A stretch of DNA of 16,788 nucleotides from Opitutaceae bacterium (lineage in GTDB: Bacteria > Verrucomicrobiota > Verrucomicrobiia > Opitutales > Opitutaceae), in NCBI GenBank assembly GCA_023265535.1, contig JAHFTI010000024.1, positions 1 to 16,788 on the forward strand, given 5' to 3'. Each line of letters opens with the position of its first letter. Within the stretch, counting starts at the first letter, position 1. Below are positions 1 through 6,604 of this stretch, one piece after another. The translations under genes were made by a program, and so were the position numbers. The notes beneath the pieces were generated by a model. The model ran no database searches, was not told the origin of the DNA, and saw nothing but the letters and a program-made list of their open reading frames with translations.

Positions 1-2024
1 CCACCAACACGAACACCCCTGAGCTCGAGTATTCCTACAGATGGGACCCCGAGGTTCCTGCGGACAATCCCCAGATCCCCCCCGACCTCTTCGTGGACAG
101 CCAACCCGACGCGGCCGCCACGGCCACCCCGGCCCGCAGCGCTGCGGAGCAGGAACGTGAGCGCAAGGAGAAGCAGGAGCGCATCGAGGAAATCCGCAAC
201 CTCGTCACCCTGCTCGAGAGAAACCTCGCACGTGAGCAGGAGGAGTTGCAGAAGGCCACCACCGACGCACAACGCGCCGACCTGCGCTTCCGCGTGCTGG
301 GGCTGCAATCGAACCTGCAGGCCGAGCTCGACCTGATCCGCTCCCTCGAGACCGGCACCCTGGTGCATACGCGCACGCCCTTCGAGGCCTACACCTTCGC
401 CGTCTTCGAACAACAGTGCCAGGCCGAGGCGCGCCAGGCCTCGCAGGTCATCCGCGCCCTGCAGAGCGCCAACCGTCTCGCCGCCCTGCTCCCGCCCGAC
501 CAGGCCGACACGGCGCGGGGCTTCATCCAACGCCAATTCTCGCCTGGCATGCTCGCGGCCCACGACACCGCCAAGGCAAGAAAGGCCGTCAACGCCCTCT
601 TCCAGCAAGTCCAGGGCACCTGGGAGGGGGAAGCCGCCAAGCAGGACGACAAGGCCGCGCTCGCAGACCTGGGCTTCGAGGCCGCCTCCAATATCAAGGC
701 CGGTGCCGACACTGCCATGGGCGTGTGTTCCCTGCTGGGGGGCAACTCCATCAATCTCGCCTACCAGGCGGCGACGGGCTACGCCGAGGGAGGCTTCACG
801 CAGGCCGCCAAGAACACGCTCAGCACCTGGTCCGACGCCCTGGATTACGGCTTCACCGCCTACGATGCCGCCAAGGATGGAGGCCTGGAGAATGCCGCCA
901 AGACGCTCGCCCTGAAATATGCCCAGGCAAAGGTCTTCGAGCGCATCGCAGGCAAGCTCACCGCCGACCTGGGCTCCGCACCGGCCGCCACCAACAGGCC
1001 CAGCCTGCAGGAGCGTTTCGACGCCGCGAAGTTCAGGCAGGAGCGCGAATGGGGCGAGGCCCTCGTGAAAGATTTCAGCCAGGCCCAGGCCTCACTCCTG
1101 AAGGCGGGCGCTGCGGGGGCGGACCCTGCGGCCCTCATGAAACTCCAGGCGGCCGCAAGGGAAAAGGCCGCCATCGTGGCCTCCTCCCTCCACGCCAAGA
1201 ACTGCCTCAAATACGCCACCGACGCCGGCGTGGGGCGGGCCTACGATGCCCACATGCGCGCACTGCATGCGGACGCAGACGCGCGCCTCCTGCAGGACAT
1301 GAAGCGGCGCGGCTGGAATGCGGACGACTGGGACTTGGTCGAATTTCGCAACAGCAGCAGCCTCGGAAAGCCCAACATGGATCGCGACGTCGGCCTCGTG
1401 GAGCGGACGGTCTTCCGCCCGGGCCCGGATGGACGCATGCAAAGGGTCCCCCAACTGACCAAGGCCGGACAGCCCATGCCCCTGGAGCAATGGCAACGCG
1501 AGGCGCAGGATGCCTACAACAGGGCCTACCGTGCGGTCTCGGGCGGACGCTCCGCCTCCACGGCCCTCGAAAATGTCACGGTCTCGACCCACCCGGAAGC
1601 CTACCGCGACCTGCTGTGGATCAGCGACAACCCCGCCGCCGCAGCGAAGGGCTGGGCGGCGCAGGCAGCGGACGTCTCGCGCCACAAGACCCTGCACATG
1701 CAGCAGGCCGGCGATCCTGCGTCGAGCTACTTCACCCGCCTGCAGGAGGCGTCACGCGGGGCGGCGAAGGACATGGAAACCAAATTCCTGCCCTTGCTCA
1801 ACTCCGCCAAGCCGGCAGGCACCCATTCCTCGGAGGCGTTGATCGCCTCCCGCGCCCATTGGGCCGAGATCCACCGCACCCTGCAGGCCTTTGGGCGCAA
1901 CCAGATCGATCCGCTCACCGCCAGCCGAAGGATCCGCGAACTCTCGGGCGGACGCGACCTGAACGCCATCGTCGATGAAATGGGCACGCTCCTGGAAAGC
2001 CTGTCCAAGTTCTCGCGCCGCTGA
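1..2024 (+). CDS. Unrecognised alanine-rich coiled-coil protein, 5' end outside the window
   Basis: The frame is open from codon 3-5 to the TGA at 2022-2024, giving 673 visible residues. The GTG at 93 is only an internal valine codon, because sensible protein sequence (residues TNTPELEYSYRWDPEVP) precedes it, so the true start lies left of the window. Visible residues about 48-116 are a highly charged heptad-like coiled coil rich in E, K, R and Q. Residues about 220-290 are Ala/Gly-rich and weakly hydrophobic, with little charge. A motif MDRDVGL lies at residues 459-465, after an SSLGKP stretch, and the C-terminus is amphipathic helix. I recognise no family. The coiled coil followed by an Ala/Gly-rich segment is loosely reminiscent of large secreted or polymorphic effector-like proteins, but no toxin motif is visible. 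Coding status is supported by length and strongly GC-biased third positions. A perfect hairpin follows the stop. Confidence 0.85.
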   Translation, partial: TNTNTPELEYSYRWDPEVPADNPQIPPDLFVDSQPDAAATATPARSAAEQERERKEKQERIEEIRNLVTLLERNLAREQEELQKATTDAQRADLRFRVLGLQSNLQAELDLIRSLETGTLVHTRTPFEAYTFAVFEQQCQAEARQASQVIRALQSANRLAALLPPDQADTARGFIQRQFSPGMLAAHDTAKARKAVNALFQQVQGTWEGEAAKQDDKAALADLGFEAASNIKAGADTAMGVCSLLGGNSINLAYQAATGYAEGGFTQAAKNTLSTWSDALDYGFTAYDAAKDGGLENAAKTLALKYAQAKVFERIAGKLTADLGSAPAATNRPSLQERFDAAKFRQEREWGEALVKDFSQAQASLLKAGAAGADPAALMKLQAAAREKAAIVASSLHAKNCLKYATDAGVGRAYDAHMRALHADADARLLQDMKRRGWNADDWDLVEFRNSSSLGKPNMDRDVGLVERTVFRPGPDGRMQRVPQLTKAGQPMPLEQWQREAQDAYNRAYRAVSGGRSASTALENVTVSTHPEAYRDLLWISDNPAAAAKGWAAQAADVSRHKTLHMQQAGDPASSYFTRLQEASRGAAKDMETKFLPLLNSAKPAGTHSSEALIASRAHWAEIHRTLQAFGRNQIDPLTASRRIRELSGGRDLNAIVDEMGTLLESLSKFSRR

Positions 2025-2038
2025 CCCCCCGTTGCGAC

Positions 2039-2069
2039 CCCAGCCGAAAGTGCAGGTATTTCGGCTGGG
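2039..2069 (+). terminator. Perfect 11-bp hairpin after the first gene
   Basis: Arms CCAGCCGAAA-type at 2039-2049 and 2059-2069 pair perfectly over 11 bp around a 9-base loop, starting 15 bases after the TGA. No T tract follows, so it may be a rho-independent-like terminator without a U tract, a 3'-end stabiliser, or a dispersed inverted repeat. It ends exactly where the most upstream ATG (2070) of the next gene begins, which argues against that ATG as the start. Confidence 0.45.
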
Positions 2070-2078
2070 ATGGGATTT

Positions 2079-2098
2079 GCCGGACGATCGCGTCCGGC
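2079..2098 (+). repeat. Second perfect hairpin GCCGGACG-ATCG-CGTCCGGC
   Basis: This is an 8-bp perfect inverted repeat with a 4-base loop, 9 bases after the preceding hairpin. There is no T tract on either side. Together the two structures occupy nearly the whole spacer between the first gene and the DUF418 gene. It could be the second half of a tandem terminator, a REP-like dispersed element, or a binding site. Confidence 0.4.
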
Positions 2099-2153
2099 TA
2101 AGATGCCTGCTCCCTTGTCCCTTGCCCAAGTGCCGACTCCTCCCGTCCCCACC

Positions 2154-3335
2154 ATGCCCCCCGACCCCAAGCGCCTGCAGGTCGTCGATGCCCTGCGCGG
2201 CTTCGCCATCCTGGCGATCATGCTCCTGCACAACATCGAGCACTTCGACTTTTACCACAAGCCGGAGGGCCTGCCCGCCTGGCTTCAGTCCATGGACAAG
2301 GGCGTGTGGGACACCCTCTTCTTTCTCTTCGGGGGCAAGGCCTATGCCATCTTTGCGCTGCTCTTCGGCCTGACCTTCTCGATCCAGCTGGCGAACCAGC
2401 AGGCGCGCGGCGCCGACTTCCGCGGCCGCTTCGCCTGGCGCCTGCTCCTGCTCTTCGGCTTCGGCCTGCTCAACTCCACCTTCTATCAGGGCGACATCCT
2501 CATGATCTACGCCATGCTCGGCCTGATCCTGATTCCCTGCTCACGCCTGGGCGACAGGCTCGTCCTGGGCCTTGCCGTGGTGCTCCTCCTCCAGCCGGTC
2601 GAATGGGTCCATCTCCTCCAGGGGCTGCAGAACCCCGCCCTCAAGCTCCAGGACCCCGCCTCCTGGGCCCTCTTCGGAAAAGCGGAGGCCTATCTCGCCA
2701 AGGACTCGGTCCTCGACACCTGGTACGGCAATCTCACCAACGGACGCACCGCAGTGCTGCTCTGGACCTGGGAAACCGGCAGGGCCCTGCAGACCTGCGC
2801 CCTCTTCCTGCTGGGCCTCCTGGCGGGCCGCCACGCACTCTTCGCCGACAGTGAGGCCTCGTCGCGCTTTTGGAAACGCGTGCTCCCGGTCGCCGGCGTG
2901 TGTTTCCTGGTCCTCGCGGGGCTGCGGCACCTGATTCACGCCACCGTGGACAGCGAGGCCCTCAGGCGCCCGTTGACAACGATGCAGGGACTGAGCTCCA
3001 ACATCGCCCTGATGCTGGTCCTGGTCTCGGGCTTTGTCCTGCTCTACCGCCGCCCCCGCTTCCAACGCCTGTGCAGCTTCCTGGAACCCATCGGTCGCAT
3101 GAGCCTTTCGAACTACGTGCTGCAATCGCTGCTGGGCACGACGCTCTACTACGGCTACGGCCTCGGTCTCTACAAGTACACCGGGGCAAGCCTTTGCCTG
3201 GCCATCGGGCTCGCGCTCGCCGCGGTCCAGATCCTCTTCAGCCGTTGGTGGCTCTCCCGCCACTCCCAGGGCCCGCTGGAGGCGCTTTGGCACAAGGCCA
3301 CCTGGCTAGGCTCCGGCAAGGCGCGGCGCAACTAG
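2154..3335 (+). CDS. DUF418 (YeiB-type) multi-pass membrane protein
   Basis: This is a 393-residue integral membrane protein of the DUF418 group. The N-terminus has the typical RLQVVDALRGFAILAIM segment and the first membrane helix, followed by FFLFGGKAYAIFALLFGL and several more hydrophobic segments. The C-terminal part is the DUF418 domain proper, with PIGRMSLSNYVLQS, GYGLGLY, and a tail WWLSRHSQGPLEALWH, all near consensus. The family lies in the inner membrane and has no settled biochemical role, though transport has been proposed. ATGs at 2070 and 2103 are in frame. I chose 2154 because it keeps the whole domain and because third positions before it are mixed (about 10 of 16 G/C from 2103, fewer before), whereas they are almost all G/C after it. 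No Shine-Dalgarno is visible at any of the three. Its TAG overlaps the stop of the converging RidA-like gene. Confidence 0.9.
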   Translation: MPPDPKRLQVVDALRGFAILAIMLLHNIEHFDFYHKPEGLPAWLQSMDKGVWDTLFFLFGGKAYAIFALLFGLTFSIQLANQQARGADFRGRFAWRLLLLFGFGLLNSTFYQGDILMIYAMLGLILIPCSRLGDRLVLGLAVVLLLQPVEWVHLLQGLQNPALKLQDPASWALFGKAEAYLAKDSVLDTWYGNLTNGRTAVLLWTWETGRALQTCALFLLGLLAGRHALFADSEASSRFWKRVLPVAGVCFLVLAGLRHLIHATVDSEALRRPLTTMQGLSSNIALMLVLVSGFVLLYRRPRFQRLCSFLEPIGRMSLSNYVLQSLLGTTLYYGYGLGLYKYTGASLCLAIGLALAAVQILFSRWWLSRHSQGPLEALWHKATWLGSGKARRN

Positions 3336-3772
3336 TTCGCGGCCTTCTCCGGAATCACGGCCACCACCTCGATCTCGATCACCTGCTCCGGGTTGAACAG
3401 CCGCACCACCTGAACCCAGGTGGCTGCGGGAAAGTCGCCCTTGTAGTAGGCCTTCCTGAGCTCCTTGTGCGCCTTGAGCGCCTCGATGTCCGTCGTGTAG
3501 ATGTTTTCCTTCACGACGTTCGCAAAGCCGAGCTTGTAGTGCTCGAGGCTGCGTTGGATGCCGCCCATGGCCTGCCCTATGGCCTGGGGCATGGGCCCGC
3601 TGCCGGTCGAGCCCGAGATGTAAACCAGGTTGCCGACGCGCACGGCCTGCGCGTAGCCGATCTCATTTTCCCAGGGCCCCTGGTTGAACTTCTCCTTCTG
3701 GGGCGCACTCGCGGAAAGCGGCGCAACGAGACAGAGCAGGAGGACGGCGAGCGGGGAGAAAAAGCACTTCAT
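3332..3772 (-). CDS. Exported RidA-like (YjgF/YER057c/UK114) protein lacking the catalytic arginine
   Basis: The product is 146 residues. Residues 1-23 (MKCFFSPLAVLLL then ...SASA) form a signal peptide, so it should act in the periplasm or outside, unlike classical cytoplasmic RidA. The mature part is a single Rid domain: IGYAQAVRVGNLVYISGS (38-55), KENIYTTDIEAL (88-99) and FPAATWVQVVRLF (114-126). In RidA proper the matching stretch reads PARSC, whose arginine (Arg105 in E. coli RidA) is needed for 2-imino-acid deaminase activity. Here that place is Ala117, while the later IEIEV acidic segment is kept. It therefore belongs to a Rid subgroup that probably does not deaminate imines; its substrate is unknown. 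An upstream in-frame ATG at 3913 would add 47 residues running through the terminator region, so I start at the signal peptide. No Shine-Dalgarno precedes the ATG. Confidence 0.9.
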   Translation of the reverse strand: MKCFFSPLAVLLLCLVAPLSASAPQKEKFNQGPWENEIGYAQAVRVGNLVYISGSTGSGPMPQAIGQAMGGIQRSLEHYKLGFANVVKENIYTTDIEALKAHKELRKAYYKGDFPAATWVQVVRLFNPEQVIEIEVVAVIPEKAAN

Positions 3773-3867
3773 GGTGAAGGAGGGATAACACCATTCCGCC
3801 CGCGATTCCCCAAAAAAAACGCGGGCGATCCCCTTGTTTGCGGAGGTCCCCTGTCGGGGAGGGCATG

Positions 3868-3898
3868 AAAAAACCACCGCGGGAGGCGGTGGCTTTTT
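3868..3898 (-). terminator. Rho-independent terminator, usable in both directions
   Basis: The 7-bp stem CCACCGC/GCGGTGG (3874-3880 and 3886-3892) with a GGGAG loop is flanked by six A on the left (3868-3873) and CTTTTT on the right (3893-3898). Read on the minus strand it lies 28 bases after the stop of the 3926-4237 gene and ends in a six-base U tract, a textbook terminator. Read on the plus strand it also has a U tract, so it may act in both directions. It also insulates the RidA-like gene just downstream on the minus strand, implying that gene has its own promoter between about 3773 and 3867. Confidence 0.85.
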
Positions 3899-3925
3899 GC
3901 AGGGAGAGGGCAACTCGCCGGGAAC

Positions 3926-4237
3926 TCAGCCGCGGCGGCTCTTGCTCGTGCGCAGCACGCGCGAGAAGGGATAGCCGAGACGGGGGGCGGGCGAGGAGAT
4001 CGGAAACGCGTCCGCATCCACGATGGCCACACCCTCCTGGCCGAGGAGCTTGCTCGAGGAGAGTTCGCGTGCCGCCTCGGCGGGGGCATCGAATTCGGTG
4101 GCGGCGGAACGGCTGACCGTCCAGCGACAGCCCCGGACGTGGTCCGATGGCGCAAGGGGATTACCCAGATGATGATCGAAGTCTGCGAAGTAGGTGACTT
4201 CACCGACGCGATCGACGACGATGACTTTGTTATGCAT
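3926..4237 (-). CDS. Small protein of unknown function
   Basis: This gene encodes 103 residues from the ATG at 4237 (MHNKVIVVDRVGE) to a TGA at 3926-3928. I recognise no family. The protein looks soluble, with no signal peptide or membrane segment and balanced composition. The N-terminal half has a beta-strand-like KVIVVD stretch, an aromatic/His run YFADFDHHLG and a WTVSRSAATEF segment. The C-terminus is basic (SKSRRG). Support for it being real comes from the composition and from the strong terminator 28 bases after its stop. It is monocistronic, and no Shine-Dalgarno is visible. The overlapping plus-strand frame at 3838-4116 is an Arg/Pro-rich shadow. Confidence 0.65.
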   Translation of the reverse strand: MHNKVIVVDRVGEVTYFADFDHHLGNPLAPSDHVRGCRWTVSRSAATEFDAPAEAARELSSSKLLGQEGVAIVDADAFPISSPAPRLGYPFSRVLRTSKSRRG

Positions 4238-4553
4238 GACTCATGCTAGCAAGGCATCGACTCCATGCACGTCATATGCGCCGGAACGGCTGTTCGGCGC
4301 GACGGAAGGAGGGGATCACACGATGAAATGACAAAGGAAGGCCCCGTGTTCCCGAAGCCTGAACCAGCACACCTAATCACCGCCACCAGCATTGCTAATG
4401 TAGAGCAGTCCAATTCCAAAAAGCGCTTCTACTGTATGGTATAAGAGCATTTGAATGCAGCCTGAAGTCCTGCCGGGCATATACTTTCGCATTACGGGCT
4501 TCACACCCCTCACACATCACCCGCAGTACAGCACACCCACACAACGATCACCC
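4238..4553. other. Intergenic region between divergent small genes, with a bulged hairpin and possible -10 elements
   Basis: This 316-base gap between two divergent starts is less GC-rich than its surroundings. It holds an inverted repeat at 4278-4287 and 4292-4300 (GCGCCG-G-AAC against GTTCGGCGC, one bulged G, four-base loop). Two candidate -10 elements face the plus-strand gene: TGGTATAAG at 4437-4445 (extended -10 type) and TATACT at 4480-4485. Neither has a good -35 box at the proper distance, so they are suggestions only. The in-frame ATG at 4455 would extend the TerB-like protein by 33 residues of unlikely composition. No RNA gene was recognised. Confidence 0.4.
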
Positions 4554-4967
4554 ATGAGCACCTGGTTCTCCCGCCTCTTCAGCAGCACCCCCGTTGACGA
4601 CAACTACAGCCAGCCCCAGCGCGAGGCACTGCTTGACCTCCTCGTCTTCTGCATGGTCGCAGACCGACGGATTGAATTCTCCGAACAGGATTTCCTCAAG
4701 GACAAGACCAGCAGCTTCAGCTGGGAATCCACCACGAGCGTCGAGGATTTCGTGAAGCAGTCGCGCAAGCGCGCCGACCAGGCCCACCTCGCCGACGACA
4801 CCCGCGCCGCCTATGCGGCCGACATCAATCACCGCCTGCAGACCAACGAGCTCCGCACCGACGCCATCGCGCTCTCGCGCAGCATGTTCGTGGTCGATTC
4901 CGACTACGCCAAGGTGGAGAAGAGCTCCTACGGCGTCATCGCCCGCGCCTTCGGCTGGGCGTCCTGA
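4554..4967 (+). CDS. TerB-like small helical protein
   Basis: The product has 137 residues from MSTWFSRLF. The arrangement resembles the TerB/TerB-like helical fold: a first helix LLDLLVFCMVADRRIEFSEQ (residues 27-45) and a later near-repeat MFVVDSDYAKVEKSSYGVIARAFG (111-134). Each has an Asp just before a loop and acidic residues after it, as in the paired acidic motifs of TerB domains. The middle (about 50-100) is charged and helical. TerB-like domains are linked to tellurite resistance and membrane-stress modules and may bind metal. No other ter gene is nearby, so a stress role is only a guess. There is no signal peptide or membrane segment. The start was chosen because the 33-residue upstream extension is poor coding sequence. 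No Shine-Dalgarno is visible. Confidence 0.7.
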   Translation: MSTWFSRLFSSTPVDDNYSQPQREALLDLLVFCMVADRRIEFSEQDFLKDKTSSFSWESTTSVEDFVKQSRKRADQAHLADDTRAAYAADINHRLQTNELRTDAIALSRSMFVVDSDYAKVEKSSYGVIARAFGWAS

Positions 4968-4986
4968 GCGCCGTCCCACCCCCGAA

Positions 4987-5014
4987 CGGCTCCCGGCTGC
5001 ACGGCCGGGAGCCG
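4987..5014 (+). terminator. Perfect 11-bp GC-rich hairpin between converging genes
   Basis: Arms CGGCTCCCGGC (4987-4997) and GCCGGGAGCCG (5004-5014) enclose a six-base loop. It sits 19 bases after the stop of the TerB-like gene and 3 bases beyond the end of the minus-strand sugar operon, so it can serve both. There is no U tract in either direction, so it would be a weak or factor-assisted terminator or a 3'-end protector. Confidence 0.55.
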
Positions 5015-5017
5015 CCG

Positions 5018-6604
5018 TCAGTCCTTCCGCCTGAGCACCGAAAACTGCGCGCCGGCGCCCGCGGGCTCGTAGTGGGCGTCGAGGTAGGCCTGCAGCTCCG
5101 GAAAGGGCCTGTCATTGCCGCGGCCAAACCAGAAGCCGTCGTCCATCAGCACGACATGCCCCGGCGCCGAGGCCTGCAGGTCCTCGAGGAAGCAGCGTCG
5201 GAGATGCTCGCGGGCGGGCGAATCGATGACCAGGCGTCCATGATGCCCGTAGCGTGTCGCCGGCTTCGCGTCCAGATCCACGTACAGGCCGGGATGCCAG
5301 CCCCAGACGAGCAGGGTGCCTCCGCGCGGGACCACGGCAGCCACCCGGTCTGACAGCTGGCTCGCAGGGAGGCCCGCCTGCGGCGGCCCCCCGAGGGCCA
5401 TCGCCCACCCCTCACGGTTTCCCTGCACGGCCTGCACCAGGCACAGGCACAGCAGGGCCGCAGGCAGGAACACCCGCCCGAGCCGCACCAGGGGAAGGCC
5501 GCGCCAGCCGTCGCCCCGCGTGAGCCCGGCGGCGAAAAGGGCGCAGGCGAGCTCGCAGGGCGCAAGGAGCAGGATCTGGTAGTGGGGAAATGGATACTGG
5601 GAGCGGGCCACCGCGTACAGGCCCGCGCCCACCAGGGCGAGCACGAGGAAAAGGCCCGCGCGGCGCGGCGCGGCGAACAGCTGCGCCCCCGACAGGGGCA
5701 GCGCGAGCAAGGCCAGCCAGAGGAAGGCCGTAACCCAGGGCACCGTGGCCAGGAGGGCGAGCGCGTCGAGCAGCGCGCCCAGGCTGCGCTCGCCGGCATA
5801 GGCCAGGTTGAAGACAAAATAGCAGTCCCACATCAGGCCGAGCGAGCCGCCGAGCGCGCCGGCGAGCAGCATCAGCAGCGTGGGCGTCCACACGCCCGCC
5901 GCCGCGAGTGCCAGCAGGGAGAGCGCCCGTTTCCAGCGGCCCGCGCCGGGGCCGGGCTCCTGCGCGAGGGAGAAGGCCAGCCACGCACAGACCGCAAGCG
6001 CAAGCGGCCCCGCCTGCAGCTTGGCCCAGGGGACGAGCCCGACAAGGAAGCCGCCCGCGAACAGCCTCCAGGGCACCATGACCGCCCTCCCTCCCTCTCC
6101 GACCAGGGTCAGGAGCCCCGCGGCCAGGAAAAGCATGGGGAAGAGTTCCGTGGAGAAATGGACGAAGTCCCCGCCCACGCTGGCGGCGAGCGTGAGCGCC
6201 ACCGCAGCCAACCCGGCCAGCGCCGCGCGTTCCCCGGCCAGGCGCGCGCCCACGCGCCAGCCCAGGAACAGGGTGAGGGCGTGCGCGAGCACGGCCCAGA
6301 AATGCACCAGCGGGTAGGTCACGGGAAGACCGGCCGCGCGGAACAGCGAGAGGAAGGCGGTGAGGAAGGGCCCGTTGGTCTCGGTGCTCGCGGCGCTCCA
6401 GGGCACCCAGTCGCCGACCATGCGCATCGACAGCGCCATCATCTGCGACTCGTCCTTGTTCAGCTCGAATCCGTAGTGGATAAATGGATACCGGGAAACC
6501 GCCAGCACGGCCAGGCACAGCAGCGCCGCCAGCCGGCACCGCCTGTCGCCTGGCTCCCGGCCGCCGGACCGCCGCGGCAGGCCCGCTCCCGCTGGCACGC
6601 TCAT
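5018..6604 (-). CDS. Multi-pass membrane protein, probable GT-C (GT39/PMT-like) glycosyltransferase
   Basis: This is a 528-residue protein with a short basic N-terminus (RRSGGREPGDRRCR), many hydrophobic segments from about residue 25 to 410, and a soluble C-terminal tail of roughly 110 residues. After the first membrane segment comes a first outer loop containing ELNKDESQM (residues 47-55), with the acidic pair Asp51-Glu52. GT-C enzymes such as ArnT and protein O-mannosyltransferases carry their key acidic residues in this loop, and they move sugars from polyprenyl-phosphate carriers outside the membrane. The match is by topology and context, not clear sequence identity. The start is the ATG whose first bases overlap the stop of the GT2 gene (ATGA, 6601-6604), with GGGAGG nine bases upstream. 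The open frame runs much further upstream but only as a shadow of the GT2 gene. It is the last gene of the operon. Confidence 0.85.
   Translation of the reverse strand: MSVPAGAGLPRRSGGREPGDRRCRLAALLCLAVLAVSRYPFIHYGFELNKDESQMMALSMRMVGDWVPWSAASTETNGPFLTAFLSLFRAAGLPVTYPLVHFWAVLAHALTLFLGWRVGARLAGERAALAGLAAVALTLAASVGGDFVHFSTELFPMLFLAAGLLTLVGEGGRAVMVPWRLFAGGFLVGLVPWAKLQAGPLALAVCAWLAFSLAQEPGPGAGRWKRALSLLALAAAGVWTPTLLMLLAGALGGSLGLMWDCYFVFNLAYAGERSLGALLDALALLATVPWVTAFLWLALLALPLSGAQLFAAPRRAGLFLVLALVGAGLYAVARSQYPFPHYQILLLAPCELACALFAAGLTRGDGWRGLPLVRLGRVFLPAALLCLCLVQAVQGNREGWAMALGGPPQAGLPASQLSDRVAAVVPRGGTLLVWGWHPGLYVDLDAKPATRYGHHGRLVIDSPAREHLRRCFLEDLQASAPGHVVLMDDGFWFGRGNDRPFPELQAYLDAHYEPAGAGAQFSVLRRKD

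Noticed and set aside
93..95. GTG at 93 as the start of the first gene
   Set aside because: The frame is open to the window edge and the preceding codons give plausible protein, so the gene begins outside.
416..1978. 520-codon plus-strand open frame overlapping the first gene
   Set aside because: Extremely Arg/Gly/Pro-rich translation typical of an off-frame read of GC-rich DNA. The other plus frame has normal composition and continues through the left edge.
3838..4116. 92-codon plus-strand open frame over the small minus-strand gene
   Set aside because: It begins within the terminator region and is dominated by Arg, Pro and Gly. The minus-strand frame has balanced composition and a terminator at its end.
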